DNA from: LMUY01 sp965199095
Lineage (GTDB): Bacteria > Pseudomonadota > Alphaproteobacteria > Acetobacterales > Acetobacteraceae
Reading direction: 5' to 3'
Length of the DNA: 64,000 nucleotides
Assembly: GCA_965199095.1 (NCBI GenBank)
Contig: CBDAQM010000006.1
Coordinates: 558,001 to 622,000 of the forward strand
The notes beneath the pieces are model-generated. The model had not been told where the DNA came from, did no database searches, and saw only the letters and a list, made by a program, of their open reading frames with translations. Position 1 is the stretch's first letter; each line of letters starts with the position of its first letter. The position numbers and the translations under genes were made by a program. Below, piece after piece: positions 1 to 8,129 of this stretch.

Positions 1-485
1 TGCAGCTCCTCGTTGAGCGTCTTCTTCAGTTCCCGGCCCATCACGTCTTCGATCTGGTGCGGGTCGTCCGCGTTCATCCCGACCATGCGGAGATAGTCGC
101 AGATGATCGCGCAGGCATGGTGGTTGGCGATGATCTTGGGGAATTTCTGGAAGGCCGGGCTTTCCGCCGGCTTCTCGATATGCGCCTCCAACGCCATGGC
201 GCCCTTGGTCGAGGCCAGGCGGGTGAAGTAATACAGCAGGCTCAACAGCTCGACGTAATCCGCCTTGTGGAAGGCGGCGCCCTTCAGCACTTTCTTGAAG
301 CCGCCGAGGGTGTGCTTCACGTCATGCATGCTGTTGGACATGATGAAGGTGCCGATCGCGGCGCCGCCGATGGTCAGCAACTCGAACGGCATGGCCTCGA
401 TCAAGGGGCCGAAACTGCCGCCGGACATCATGTAGCTGCCGAACACGCAGGCGAGCAGGAAGCCGAGGCCACCCAGGGTCAACAT
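1..485 (-). CDS. motA: Flagellar motor stator protein MotA (partial, C-terminus off the left edge)
   Basis: MotA forms the proton channel of the flagellar stator with MotB and pushes on the rotor in the inner membrane. About 161 N-terminal residues are visible. They begin MLTLGGLGFLLACVFGSYMM, a first membrane helix, followed by a second hydrophobic stretch (FELLTIGGAAIGTFIMSNS) and the start of the cytoplasmic loop (LLSLLYYFTRLASTKGAMALE). This matches alphaproteobacterial MotA. The ATG is preceded by GGAG about nine bases upstream, inside the end of motB. It lies 4 bases downstream of the motB stop codon on the same strand, so the two are co-transcribed, but in the order motB then motA, the reverse of the textbook order. 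The gene is cut by the window edge and its 3' end cannot be judged. Confidence 0.9.
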   Translation of the reverse strand, partial: MLTLGGLGFLLACVFGSYMMSGGSFGPLIEAMPFELLTIGGAAIGTFIMSNSMHDVKHTLGGFKKVLKGAAFHKADYVELLSLLYYFTRLASTKGAMALEAHIEKPAESPAFQKFPKIIANHHACAIICDYLRMVGMNADDPHQIEDVMGRELKKTLNEEL

Positions 486-489
486 GGCG

Positions 490-1542
490 TTACGCTCCGC
501 TTTTGCGGGTGGAGGCCTCGCGCAGGACCACGATGGCGATGCGGCGGTTCACGGCGGCCAGGGGATCGGCGGGCAGCAAGGGGTCGCGGTCGGCCCGGCC
601 GGACACGGTCTGCACCCGCGCCTCCGGCAGGCCCGCCTCCGCCAGCAGGCGCCGGGTGGCGTTGGCGCGCTCGGCCGACAGCTCCCAGTTGGAGCGGTCG
701 TTGCCCTTGTAGGGTGTGGCGTCGGTGTGCCCGGTGATCGACAGCTTCTCCGGCAACTTCATCAGCACCGGCGCCACCTTCAGCAGCAGCGCCCGGGCCC
801 GATCGTTCAGCACGGCCGAGCCGCTGGCGAACATCGCCTGCTTGTCCTCGTCCAGGATTTGGATCCGCAGGCCCTCCGGCGTCACGTCCACGGCCAGTTG
901 GCGGCCCAGATCGGCCAGCGCGGGATCGCTGGCGACGGTGTCACGGATTTGCTTGGCGGCCTGGTCGAAGGACGCCTTCTCCTTCTGCGCCATTTCGGCG
1001 CGCAGCGCGGCCTCCGACTTGTCGGCCTGGCCCGGGGTGGCGCCGGCGGAGGCGGGGGTGACCTGGTCGCCGGGCTTCGGCGTGTCCTTGGGCGCCGGGC
1101 CGCCGACATGCTGGACCGCGCGCCGCGTGTTCAGCCCCGGCTGGCCGTTCGAGATGGAGGCGGCGGCGGCCGGGGTGTCGCTGTCATCGTCATCCACGTC
1201 GAAGGACGGCTTGACCTCCTCGTTCATCGCCTGGATGGCGCCGCGGTCGGAGGCGAGCGTGCCGTCGTCATTCGGCGTGTGGCCGCCAAAGATGGCGCCG
1301 TAGCCGGAAAAGCTGTGGGACGTCTCGTTGGTGGGGCTGAAGTAATCCGCCAGTCCGCGCCGCTGCTCCGAGGTGGTGGCGTTGAGCAGCCACATCAGCA
1401 GGAAGAACGCCATCATGGCCGTGACGAAGTCGGCATAGGCGACTTTCCACGCGCCACCATGATGGCCGCCCTCGACCACCTCCTCCTTGCGGATGACGAT
1501 GGGCCGCTTATCGCCCGCCTGCTTGCCCGTCTTGCCCGCCAT
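490..1542 (-). CDS. motB: Flagellar motor protein MotB
   Basis: MotB anchors the stator to peptidoglycan and carries the proton-accepting aspartate. The 350-residue protein has a short basic N-terminus and one membrane helix at about residues 34-54 (WKVAYADFVTAMMAFFLLMW), in which Asp38 matches the essential channel aspartate. An acidic, Pro/Ala-rich linker follows (about 100-210), then an OmpA-like peptidoglycan-binding domain (about 220-345) with the typical GHTD and NWELSAERA motifs. Length and domain order are normal for the family. It precedes motA on the minus strand, 4 bases from its start. No other flagellar or chemotaxis gene is in the window. Confidence 0.95.
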   Translation of the reverse strand: MAGKTGKQAGDKRPIVIRKEEVVEGGHHGGAWKVAYADFVTAMMAFFLLMWLLNATTSEQRRGLADYFSPTNETSHSFSGYGAIFGGHTPNDDGTLASDRGAIQAMNEEVKPSFDVDDDDSDTPAAAASISNGQPGLNTRRAVQHVGGPAPKDTPKPGDQVTPASAGATPGQADKSEAALRAEMAQKEKASFDQAAKQIRDTVASDPALADLGRQLAVDVTPEGLRIQILDEDKQAMFASGSAVLNDRARALLLKVAPVLMKLPEKLSITGHTDATPYKGNDRSNWELSAERANATRRLLAEAGLPEARVQTVSGRADRDPLLPADPLAAVNRRIAIVVLREASTRKSGA

Positions 1543-1702
1543 GCATCGTCCCCGGAGTGCAGCGACACTGTAGGGAGGGAGTGCTTAACCGGTCGCTAAG
1601 TCTGGGGCGGATGGTGGACGCGTGAGGAGCCCCGTGCGTTGCATGACGGTTCGCCTTCGGGTCGAGACGCGATGCCGCGAGTTTGATGTCGCCTATCCGG
1701 CG

Positions 1703-2047
1703 TTATGACAAGAGGCCAAGTTTCTTGCTTCTGCGGCGCACAGGCTCAAAAAGCGACAGTTCAGGGTAGAAGGGGTGATCTTCTGATCCTTCGTTTTTCC
1801 AGAAAGCTACTTTTTCATAGGGTTCATTTTTTTAGCATCGAAATAACAGTATATATGAGGATGGCCAGAATACTCATCACCCTCCCAATCAATGCTTTCT
1901 ATGTTCTCATAAGGAACGTAGCCTATTAGAACGGCGGTTACATCTCCATTTTCGCCAATTTAAGTCAGAGTATCGCCAGACTCCATTCTCTAGCTTAAGA
2001 TCGTTCCAGCTTAATCCGAGAAGTATTCCTTTGTGGTATGTTCCCAT
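1703..2047 (-). pseudogene. Unknown small protein gene broken by two compensating frameshifts
   Basis: No single frame is open here, but joining three segments gives a coherent protein of about 114 residues. It starts at the ATG at 2047 (MGTYHKGILLGLSWNDLKLE..., to ...WRYSDLNW), shifts frame by +1 near 1947-1962, continues as GENGDVTAVLIGYVPYENIE and on to CYFDAKK, then shifts by -1 at a run of seven A (plus-strand T7 at 1827-1833). It resumes as NEPYEKVAFWKNEGSEDHPF and ends KLGLLS with TAA at 1703. The full span is 345 bases, a multiple of three, so the two shifts cancel. Base composition is much more AT-rich than the neighbours, suggesting transfer. Function is unknown. Sequencing error at the two sites is the main alternative to a true pseudogene. 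Confidence 0.6.
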
Positions 2048-2108
2048 CAGACCGCACTTATACTAAGCGGAAATGCTGCCACTCTTAGGTGGGGGTGCAT
2101 CTGGATAA

Positions 2109-2315
2109 TTATCTATCCGACGTATCCCGAACTATTACGTCAGTTCTTAGCCTTTGAGAGCGTCGTTCCCAAATCTTTGATTCAAACTCGCGCTTCCACT
2201 TCTGTCGTGTAGCAACAATGTCTGCTGGCTTCATCCGCCGCTTTCTACCCCGGAGGAAGGCCCGGCCATCTCTCAGCAGGGTATAAACAAAGCTAGGCGC
2301 TAGCCATTCAAGCAT
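2109..2315 (-). CDS. Small hypothetical protein, basic, 68 residues
   Basis: This 68-residue reading frame begins MLEWLAPSFVYTLLRDGRAF and is rich in Arg and Lys (RGRKRRMKP, RQKWKREFESKIWERR). The amphipathic N-terminus followed by a basic, possibly helical segment looks like a genuine small protein rather than a shadow, and no competing frame covers the interval. Only 3 bases separate it from the stop of the 52-residue frame upstream on the same strand, which suggests a small operon. No enzymatic motif is visible and the function is unknown. Confidence 0.5.
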   Translation of the reverse strand: MLEWLAPSFVYTLLRDGRAFLRGRKRRMKPADIVATRQKWKREFESKIWERRSQRLRTDVIVRDTSDR

Positions 2316-2318
2316 AGA

Positions 2319-2477
2319 TCAGGCTTCAAAGCCGGGCCGGGGAAACATCTCGTGCAGCCGCTCCATGGCGGCGCGTTGGCCCAGCATACCGATGTGCTGG
2401 TTGACCGCCATACGCAAGGCCACCGCGAGGGCAGGGTTGTCGTCCGGCCTGGTGTGTTCCCTAAGGCGCTGTAACAT
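2319..2477 (-). CDS. Very small hypothetical protein, 52 residues
   Basis: A short minus-strand frame runs from ATG at 2477 to TGA at 2319. It encodes a 52-residue protein beginning MLQRLREHTRPDDNPALAVA and ending MERLHEMFPRPGFEA. It is G+C-richer than its flanks and uses codons like the rest of the chromosome. The sequence would form two amphipathic helices. It sits 3 bases before the 68-residue gene on the same strand. No motif is recognised. The short length keeps confidence modest. Confidence 0.4.
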   Translation of the reverse strand: MLQRLREHTRPDDNPALAVALRMAVNQHIGMLGQRAAMERLHEMFPRPGFEA

Positions 2478-2499
2478 AATCCCCATTATGACATACGAT

Positions 2500-2976
2500 C
2501 TATCCTTTAAGTCGGTCTAAAAGCTTATCCTTAAGTCCGCCAAATTCAATATTAATTCTATCACCGGAAGACGGCATCGGATTTGCCTCTGAGATAAATG
2601 AACTTAAATGGTCCATTATGCCGACACCGTCGGCTACAAGATCATCAAATGGTGTTTTGTAATATATACCCAAAACCTTAGCTCTACTTCTAAATATGCT
2701 CCACTTATTCCAAGCGTCTTCTATGTAAAAACCACCTGGATTACCAATCATTTGTTGTTCTTTAAGAGTGATTGATCTACCAATTGCAGCCGCGCAATCT
2801 TCAATAGCTGAAACGCATTCATCAGCACGTTGTTGTTTGAGACCATCACGCCATGCGCTTGCCGCACCTTTTGCAATCCACGCCGCGATTGCAGACGCAA
2901 TAGCTGCAACAAGCGTTCCTCCAGCGACGACGACCGTTGCGATTAGCATCCATATCTGAACTTCGTGATCTGTCAT
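2500..2976 (-). CDS. Hypothetical single-pass membrane protein, 158 residues
   Basis: The protein starts at the ATG at 2976 (MTDHEVQIWMLIATVVVAGG). The frame extends further upstream, but that extension reads poorly. One strongly hydrophobic, Ala-rich membrane segment spans about residues 8-37, followed by a soluble domain (QQRADECVSAIEDCAAAIGR, WNKWSIFRSRAKVLGIYYKT) of helical character. The gene is AT-richer than the flanking housekeeping genes and belongs to the same islet as the small frames at 1.7-2.5 kb. It resembles the many short phage- or island-borne membrane proteins with a cytoplasmic tail, but I recognise no named family and assign no function. Confidence 0.6.
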   Translation of the reverse strand: MTDHEVQIWMLIATVVVAGGTLVAAIASAIAAWIAKGAASAWRDGLKQQRADECVSAIEDCAAAIGRSITLKEQQMIGNPGGFYIEDAWNKWSIFRSRAKVLGIYYKTPFDDLVADGVGIMDHLSSFISEANPMPSSGDRINIEFGGLKDKLLDRLKG

Positions 2977-3148
2977 GACAATTCTGCCGCCTGTTTTGGG
3001 CAGAATAGGCCATAAAACCATGGGCGACAGGCTAGATCGAATGATCGATGAGCCATGACGCAATTCCGAAAATCGAGACTTTCGGAAATCCATCTTACCT
3101 AGTTAAATCAGCATCATACACCCACCGCAAGGTATAACCGAACGACCC

Positions 3149-4123
3149 TCACCCCGCCAGCGCCCGCCCAAACACCGCCGGGTCCACGTTCCCGCCGCTG
3201 AGCACGACGCCCACCACCTGCCCCTTGCCGCCATACCGTCCAGACAGCAGCGCCGCCAGCGCTACCGCGCCGCCGGGCTCCACCACCAGCTTCAGATGGG
3301 TGAACGCGAAGGCCATCGCCGCCAGCACCTCCGCGTCCGACACCGCCACCGCGCCGGCCAAATGCGCCTGGTTCACCGCGAAGGTCAGCACGCCCGGCAT
3401 CGGCGCCAGCAGCGCGTCGCAGAGCATCGATCCGCCGGGTGCGTTGCCAACGCGGTGGCCCGCGGCCAGGGAGCGGCCGGTGTCGTCCCAGCCCTCGGGC
3501 TCCACCGCCACCACCTTCGTGCCGGGCGAGGCGCCGGACAGCGCCAGCGCGCAGCCGCCGATCAAGCCGCCGCCGCCGGTGCACACCAGCAGCGAGTCCA
3601 ACGTCAGCCCCGCCGCCGCCGCGTCCCCCGCCAGTTCCAGCGCCAGCGTGCCCTGCCCGGCGATCACGTCCGGATGGTCGAACGGCGGCACCAGGGAGGC
3701 GCCGGTGCGCTCCACATAGGCGGCGGACAGCGCCTCCCGATTATCGCGGACGCGGTCATAGGGGATGATCTCGGCCCCCCAACGCCGGGTGCTCTCAACC
3801 TTGATCGCGGGGGCATCGGCCGGCATGAACACGGTGGCGCGGGCGCCCACGCTGGCCGCGGCGCAGGCCACGGCCTGGCCGTGATTGCCGGAGGAATGCG
3901 TCACCAGCCCGGCGTCGCGCTGCGCCTGCGTCAGCTTCAGCGTGGCGTTGGTGGCGCCGCGGAACTTGAACGACCCGGTGCGCTGCAGCGGCTCCGGCTT
4001 CACCAGCACGGTGGCGCCGGTGCGCTCGTCCAGCAGCGCGTTGCGCAGCATGGGCGTGTGGACGACGCGGCCCGCCAGGCGGGTGCGGGCGGCGAGCACG
4101 TCCTCGTAGGTCGGCAAATCCAT
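3149..4123 (-). CDS. PLP-dependent threonine/serine dehydratase family protein
   Basis: This 324-residue fold-type II pyridoxal-phosphate enzyme has the PLP lysine in SFKFRGA (Lys53), the cofactor-contacting SSGNHGQA loop (about 78-84) and the phosphate-binding CTGGGGL glycine loop. Members deaminate threonine or serine to 2-oxo acids, or act as serine racemases or hydroxyaspartate dehydratases. The short length, with no C-terminal ACT-type regulatory domain, fits the catabolic or racemase-like branch better than biosynthetic IlvA. It is followed 13 bases away by a glycosyltransferase gene on the same strand, with no obvious functional link. Substrate cannot be decided from sequence. Confidence 0.85.
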   Translation of the reverse strand: MDLPTYEDVLAARTRLAGRVVHTPMLRNALLDERTGATVLVKPEPLQRTGSFKFRGATNATLKLTQAQRDAGLVTHSSGNHGQAVACAAASVGARATVFMPADAPAIKVESTRRWGAEIIPYDRVRDNREALSAAYVERTGASLVPPFDHPDVIAGQGTLALELAGDAAAAGLTLDSLLVCTGGGGLIGGCALALSGASPGTKVVAVEPEGWDDTGRSLAAGHRVGNAPGGSMLCDALLAPMPGVLTFAVNQAHLAGAVAVSDAEVLAAMAFAFTHLKLVVEPGGAVALAALLSGRYGGKGQVVGVVLSGGNVDPAVFGRALAG

Positions 4124-4136
4124 CGCGGCAGACTCC

Positions 4137-5537
4137 TTATCGGCTGGGCAGGCGCACCATGTCCTGCCGCGCGGTCACGCGGAAGAGGTCGTATTCCTCC
4201 GCGACCACGCCGTCACGACTGCGGGTCAGCCGCCCGGCCGGCGTCAGCGTCAGCCATGGGCTTGCGTCGGGCGGCCCGGCACGGCGGCGGCTGCGGATCA
4301 GGATCCCGGACTGCCCGGCGATCACGGCCGCCGGCAGTGCAAACAGCGACCAGCGCGGCTCCGCCCCGACCACGGGGCCGGGGATGTCGTGGGCCAGCAT
4401 CGCCGCCAGCCCGTAATTGTCCGCGGCCACGAAGCCGGCGTGCACGGCCGCCACCTGCTCCGCCAGCCCGGTCCAGCCGCCCAGCCGGATCAAGCTCGGG
4501 TCCAGGCGTCGCGGCAGCGGGATGACAGCGGTCGTGGCCTGCAGGTAGACGAGCGCGCCGATCCCGAATCCCAAGGCTGCGGCCGGCCGCCAGAACCGCG
4601 GCGCGTAGGCGGCGGCGGCGATGCAGGCGGCCGGGAACAGGATGGCCGGCCAATTCGCCTGCACCCGGTCACCCACCCCGTGCTGCAGGAACACCACTGC
4701 GCCCGGCACGGTCAGCGCCGCCAGTAGGGCCGGCGCTGCCCCCTGCCGCCAGCGTCGCGCCGCCATCCAGACCCCGGCGGCACACAGCACCACCACCAGC
4801 GGCGTGCCCAGCCCAAGCTGGCTGCCGACCAATTCGCCCAGGAAGCGCAGAGCGTCCGCCGGCCGCCAGTCCCCGGTGCGGCCCCCCTGCTTGGCGAAGC
4901 TCGCCCAGCCATGCGCCGCGTTCCAGCCGAGCACCGGCAGGAAGCACAGCACCGCCAGCACCCCGCCCAGCCACGGCCATGGCGCGCGGAGCCACCGCCT
5001 GCCCTCCGCCGTGCCGACCAGCCACAGCGCGATCCCGAGGCCGAGCAGCGCCGCGGTGTATTTGCTGTCCAACGCGCCGCCCGCGAACGCCCCGACCGCC
5101 AGCCACCACGCCGGCCGCCCGGTCGCCAGCAGCCGGGCCAACGCCCAGAGCGACCCGGTCCAGAAGAACAACAGCGGCGTGTCCGGCGTCATGGTGACCG
5201 CGCCGACCGCCAGCAGCAGCGTCGCGTTGAGCAGCGCCGCCGCCGGCAGGCCGAGTCGCCGCCCGGGGAACAAATCCTCCGCCGCCTGCGCCAGCATCAG
5301 GCTGCCGAGTGCGGCGGAGAGCGGCCCCAGCAGGCGGATGCCGAACGCCCCCTGCCCCGCCAGCATCGTCCCCGCGCGGATCCACAGCGCCACCATGGGC
5401 GGGTGATCCAGGTAGCCCGGCGCCAAAGCGCGGGACCATACCCAGTAATACGCCTCGTCCGCGGAAAGCGGCGTCCAGGCTGCGACCGCCCAGCGGAGGG
5501 CAGTCAGCAACGCCAGGAGGATCAGCGCACGCGCCAT
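4137..5537 (-). CDS. Membrane glycosyltransferase of the GT39/ArnT type
   Basis: This polytopic protein of about 466 residues starts at the ATG at 5537 (MARALILLALLTALRWAVAA). The first loop carries the acidic motif PLSADEAYYWVW followed by YLDHPPMVALWIR, the hallmark of undecaprenyl-phosphate-sugar transferases such as ArnT and of protein O-mannosyltransferases. Roughly ten more hydrophobic helices follow. Such enzymes move a sugar from a polyprenyl phosphate donor onto lipid A, another glycan or a protein at the periplasmic face. Its start overlaps by 16 bases the end of the upstream GT2/GtrA gene, which would make the polyprenyl-phosphate sugar donor, so the pair is a plausible donor-making and donor-using unit. 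Confidence 0.85.
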   Translation of the reverse strand: MARALILLALLTALRWAVAAWTPLSADEAYYWVWSRALAPGYLDHPPMVALWIRAGTMLAGQGAFGIRLLGPLSAALGSLMLAQAAEDLFPGRRLGLPAAALLNATLLLAVGAVTMTPDTPLLFFWTGSLWALARLLATGRPAWWLAVGAFAGGALDSKYTAALLGLGIALWLVGTAEGRRWLRAPWPWLGGVLAVLCFLPVLGWNAAHGWASFAKQGGRTGDWRPADALRFLGELVGSQLGLGTPLVVVLCAAGVWMAARRWRQGAAPALLAALTVPGAVVFLQHGVGDRVQANWPAILFPAACIAAAAYAPRFWRPAAALGFGIGALVYLQATTAVIPLPRRLDPSLIRLGGWTGLAEQVAAVHAGFVAADNYGLAAMLAHDIPGPVVGAEPRWSLFALPAAVIAGQSGILIRSRRRAGPPDASPWLTLTPAGRLTRSRDGVVAEEYDLFRVTARQDMVRLPSR

Positions 5538-6604
5538 ACCAGCGTCGCCGAAATCGCGTAGTTCCACACCAGCCCGATGGCGGCGCCTGCCAAGCCGGCG
5601 GGGGTCCAGCCGGCATGGTCGGAATACAACAGTTGGGCGACGCCGATGTTGGCGTAGGCGCCCAGCCCGCAGCCCACGAGGAAGACCGCCAACCCGCGAC
5701 CCAACGCCGCGCCGCGCAGCCGGGCGTCGCGATAGGTCACCAGGTTGTTGAGTTGGAAGTTGGCCAGCATCGCCACCAGCGTCGCCGCGCCCTGCGCCAC
5801 GGCGAAATCCGCCCCGCTGCGCCGCGCGGACAAGAGCACGAGTAGATGCACCGCCACGCCCGCCAGCCCGACCAAGGCGAAGGAGACGAACCGCATCGGC
5901 AGCAAGCCGTGGGCGAGCTTATCCAGCAGCAGCGCGCCGAACTGGATCAGCACCAGCACGTCCAGCTTGCTGCGCCCGGCGGTGCGGGCGTGGAACTCGC
6001 ACGGTATCTCCACCAGGCGCAGGGGTGCGGGGGCGGACAGCACGAGGTCGAGCAGGATTTTGAAGCCCTGCGCCGTCAGCCGCGGCGCCAGTTGCTCGAA
6101 CAGCGTCCGGCGCAGCAGGAAATAGCCGCTCATCGGGTCGTTGAGCCCGACCGGCAGCACGCGCTGGGCCAGCCGGGCGCCCGCCGCGGAGATGCGGCGG
6201 CGCCAGGCGCCCGCCAACCCCGCGGCATTGCCGCCGGGCACGTGGCGGCTGCCGACGGCGATCTCGGCCCCGGCGCGCACCGCCGCCAGCAGGTCTGGCA
6301 GCCGCGTCTCGTCATGCTGCAAATCGCCGTCGATGACCGCCACGAAGGCCGCCGAGGAGGACAAGGCCCCTTCCACAACCGCCGAGGACAGGCCGCGCCG
6401 CCCGATCCGCCGCAGGCAGCGGATGCGCGGGTCGACGGAGGCAACCGCCCGCACTTCGTCCGCCGTGTGGTCCGGACTGTCGTCATCGACGAAGATCGCC
6501 TCCCAGGCGATGCCGTGCAGCGCCGCGTCCAGCCGGGCCACGAGGGGGCGGACATTCGCGCGCTCGTTGTAGCAAGGCACGATAATCGACAGCTCCGGCG
6601 GCAT
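5522..6604 (-). CDS. Polyprenyl-phosphate glycosyltransferase (GT2, dolichyl-phosphate mannose synthase-like) with GtrA-like membrane domain
   Basis: The 360-residue protein has an N-terminal GT-A catalytic domain (residues about 1-225) with LSIIVPCYNE, the nucleotide-sugar-binding FVDDDSPDHT and the VIDGDLQHD metal motif. A C-terminal region of four membrane helices (about 235-360, starting FVSFALVGLAGVAVHLLVLL) is typical of GtrA. Proteins of this architecture transfer a sugar from a nucleotide donor to undecaprenyl phosphate and help present or flip the product. The downstream GT39-type gene overlaps it, suggesting translational coupling and a shared lipid-linked sugar. Sugar identity is unknown. 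Confidence 0.88.
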   Translation of the reverse strand: MPPELSIIVPCYNERANVRPLVARLDAALHGIAWEAIFVDDDSPDHTADEVRAVASVDPRIRCLRRIGRRGLSSAVVEGALSSSAAFVAVIDGDLQHDETRLPDLLAAVRAGAEIAVGSRHVPGGNAAGLAGAWRRRISAAGARLAQRVLPVGLNDPMSGYFLLRRTLFEQLAPRLTAQGFKILLDLVLSAPAPLRLVEIPCEFHARTAGRSKLDVLVLIQFGALLLDKLAHGLLPMRFVSFALVGLAGVAVHLLVLLSARRSGADFAVAQGAATLVAMLANFQLNNLVTYRDARLRGAALGRGLAVFLVGCGLGAYANIGVAQLLYSDHAGWTPAGLAGAAIGLVWNYAISATLVWRVR

Positions 6605-6641
6605 AGGCGGTTTTTCGGCCTCGGGGGCGATCAGTTGGCCG

Positions 6642-8129
6642 CTACCGTGTCCCTGCGGCGAAGCGGACGGCCTCCTCGGCTGCCCGGAACAAGGCGCGGG
6701 CTTTCTGCCGGGATTCCTCGTACTCCGCCGCGGGGGTGCTGTCCGCCACCACGCCGCCGCCGGCCTGCACGTGCATCGTGCCGTCCTTCACCACGGCGGT
6801 GCGCAGCACGATGCAGGTATCCATCGTGCCGTCGGCCGCGAAATAGCAGATGCAGCCGCCGTATAATCCGCGGCGGACCGGCTCCAGCTCCTCGATGATC
6901 TCCATGGCGCGGATTTTCGGCGCCCCCGTCAGCGTGCCGGCGGGGAAGCCGGCCGCCAGCGCGTCCACGGCATCCAAACCCTCCGCCAGCCGCCCCTCCA
7001 CGTTGGACGAGATGTGCATCACGTGGCTAAACCGCTCGACCGTGAAGCTCTGCGTCACCTTCACGGTGCCGGTCGCCGCCACGCGGCCCACGTCGTTGCG
7101 GCCGAGGTCGAGCAGCATCAGATGCTCCGCCCGCTCCTTCGGGTCGCCCAGCAGTTCCGCCTCCAGCGCGGTATCCTCGGCGGTCGTGGCGCCGCGGCGG
7201 CGGGTGCCGGCGAGCGGGCGGATCGTCACGGTGTCGTCGCGCAGGCGCACCAGGATTTCCGGGCTGCTGCCCACCACCGCGAAGCGCCCGAAATCGAGGA
7301 AGAACAGGAACGGCGCCGGGTTGATCCGTCGCAGCGCGCGATACAACGCGAAGGGCGGCAGCGCGAACGGGGCGGAGAAGCGCTGCGACGGCACCGCCTG
7401 GAAGATGTCGCCGGCGACGATGTACTCCTTCATGCGCACGACCATCGCCTCGAACGCGGCGCGGTCCATGTTAGGCGCCGGCTCGGGCGGCGGCAGCGCC
7501 ACCGGGGGGGCGGCCCGTGGCAGAGGACGGGCCAGCGCCGATTGCGCGTCGGCGATGCGGGCCTGCGCCTCCGCCCAGGCCTGCTCCGCCGCGACGCCGG
7601 GCGCGGGCCGCACCGGGACGGCCAGGGTCAGTTCGTCGCGCACCGTGTCGAACACGGCGAACAGCGTCGGCCGCATCATCAGCGCGTCCGGCAGGTCCAG
7701 CACGTCGGCGTTCTTCGCCGGCAAGCGCTCCATCAGCCGGACCATGTCGTAGCCGAGATAGCCGAACAGCCCGCCGCACATCGGCGGCACGCCGTCAGGC
7801 AACACCATGCGGCACTCCGCGATGGCCGCGCGCAGGCTGTCCAGCGGCGGCCGGTCGTCCGCCACGTAGGCATGCGGGGCGGCCAGCGCGTTGCGGTTCA
7901 GCTCCGCCCGGCCGCCGACGCAGCGCCACAGCAGGTCTGGCGCCATGCCGATGATGGAGTAGCGGCCGCGTGACGCCCCGCCCTCCACGCTCTCCAGCAG
8001 GAAGCTGTTGGGCTGGCCGTGCGCCAGCTTCAGGAAGGCCGCCACCGGGGTTTGCAAATCCGCGACATCCGTCACGGCGACCAGCGTGCCTTGCCCGGCG
8101 GCATAGGCGGCGGCGAAGTCGGGCGTCAT
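6642..8129 (-). CDS. trpE: Anthranilate synthase component I
   Basis: TrpE converts chorismate to anthranilate in tryptophan synthesis using ammonia supplied by TrpG. The 495-residue protein has the N-terminal regulatory region (SFLLESVEGG) and the chorismate-binding catalytic domain (GDIFQAVPSQRF, FLFFLDFG, GTRRRG, DLGRNDVGRV, FPAGTLTGAPKIRAMEII, YGGCICYF). Its start overlaps the stop of ppiD by four bases (ATGA), so translation is probably coupled. The order ppiD-trpE is common in alphaproteobacteria, but the usual trpG-trpD-trpC genes do not follow. Glycosyltransferase genes come next after a 37-base gap. Confidence 0.96.
   Translation of the reverse strand: MTPDFAAAYAAGQGTLVAVTDVADLQTPVAAFLKLAHGQPNSFLLESVEGGASRGRYSIIGMAPDLLWRCVGGRAELNRNALAAPHAYVADDRPPLDSLRAAIAECRMVLPDGVPPMCGGLFGYLGYDMVRLMERLPAKNADVLDLPDALMMRPTLFAVFDTVRDELTLAVPVRPAPGVAAEQAWAEAQARIADAQSALARPLPRAAPPVALPPPEPAPNMDRAAFEAMVVRMKEYIVAGDIFQAVPSQRFSAPFALPPFALYRALRRINPAPFLFFLDFGRFAVVGSSPEILVRLRDDTVTIRPLAGTRRRGATTAEDTALEAELLGDPKERAEHLMLLDLGRNDVGRVAATGTVKVTQSFTVERFSHVMHISSNVEGRLAEGLDAVDALAAGFPAGTLTGAPKIRAMEIIEELEPVRRGLYGGCICYFAADGTMDTCIVLRTAVVKDGTMHVQAGGGVVADSTPAAEYEESRQKARALFRAAEEAVRFAAGTR

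Noticed and set aside
1827..1833. Programmed -1 frameshift at the A7 run
   Set aside because: A slip site alone cannot explain the reading, because an independent +1 shift upstream is also required and no stimulatory structure is evident. Gene decay or sequence error is simpler.
1705..1929. Plus-strand frame of 74 codons
   Set aside because: It is antisense to the frameshifted gene at 1703-2047, has no ribosome site and no protein-like composition.
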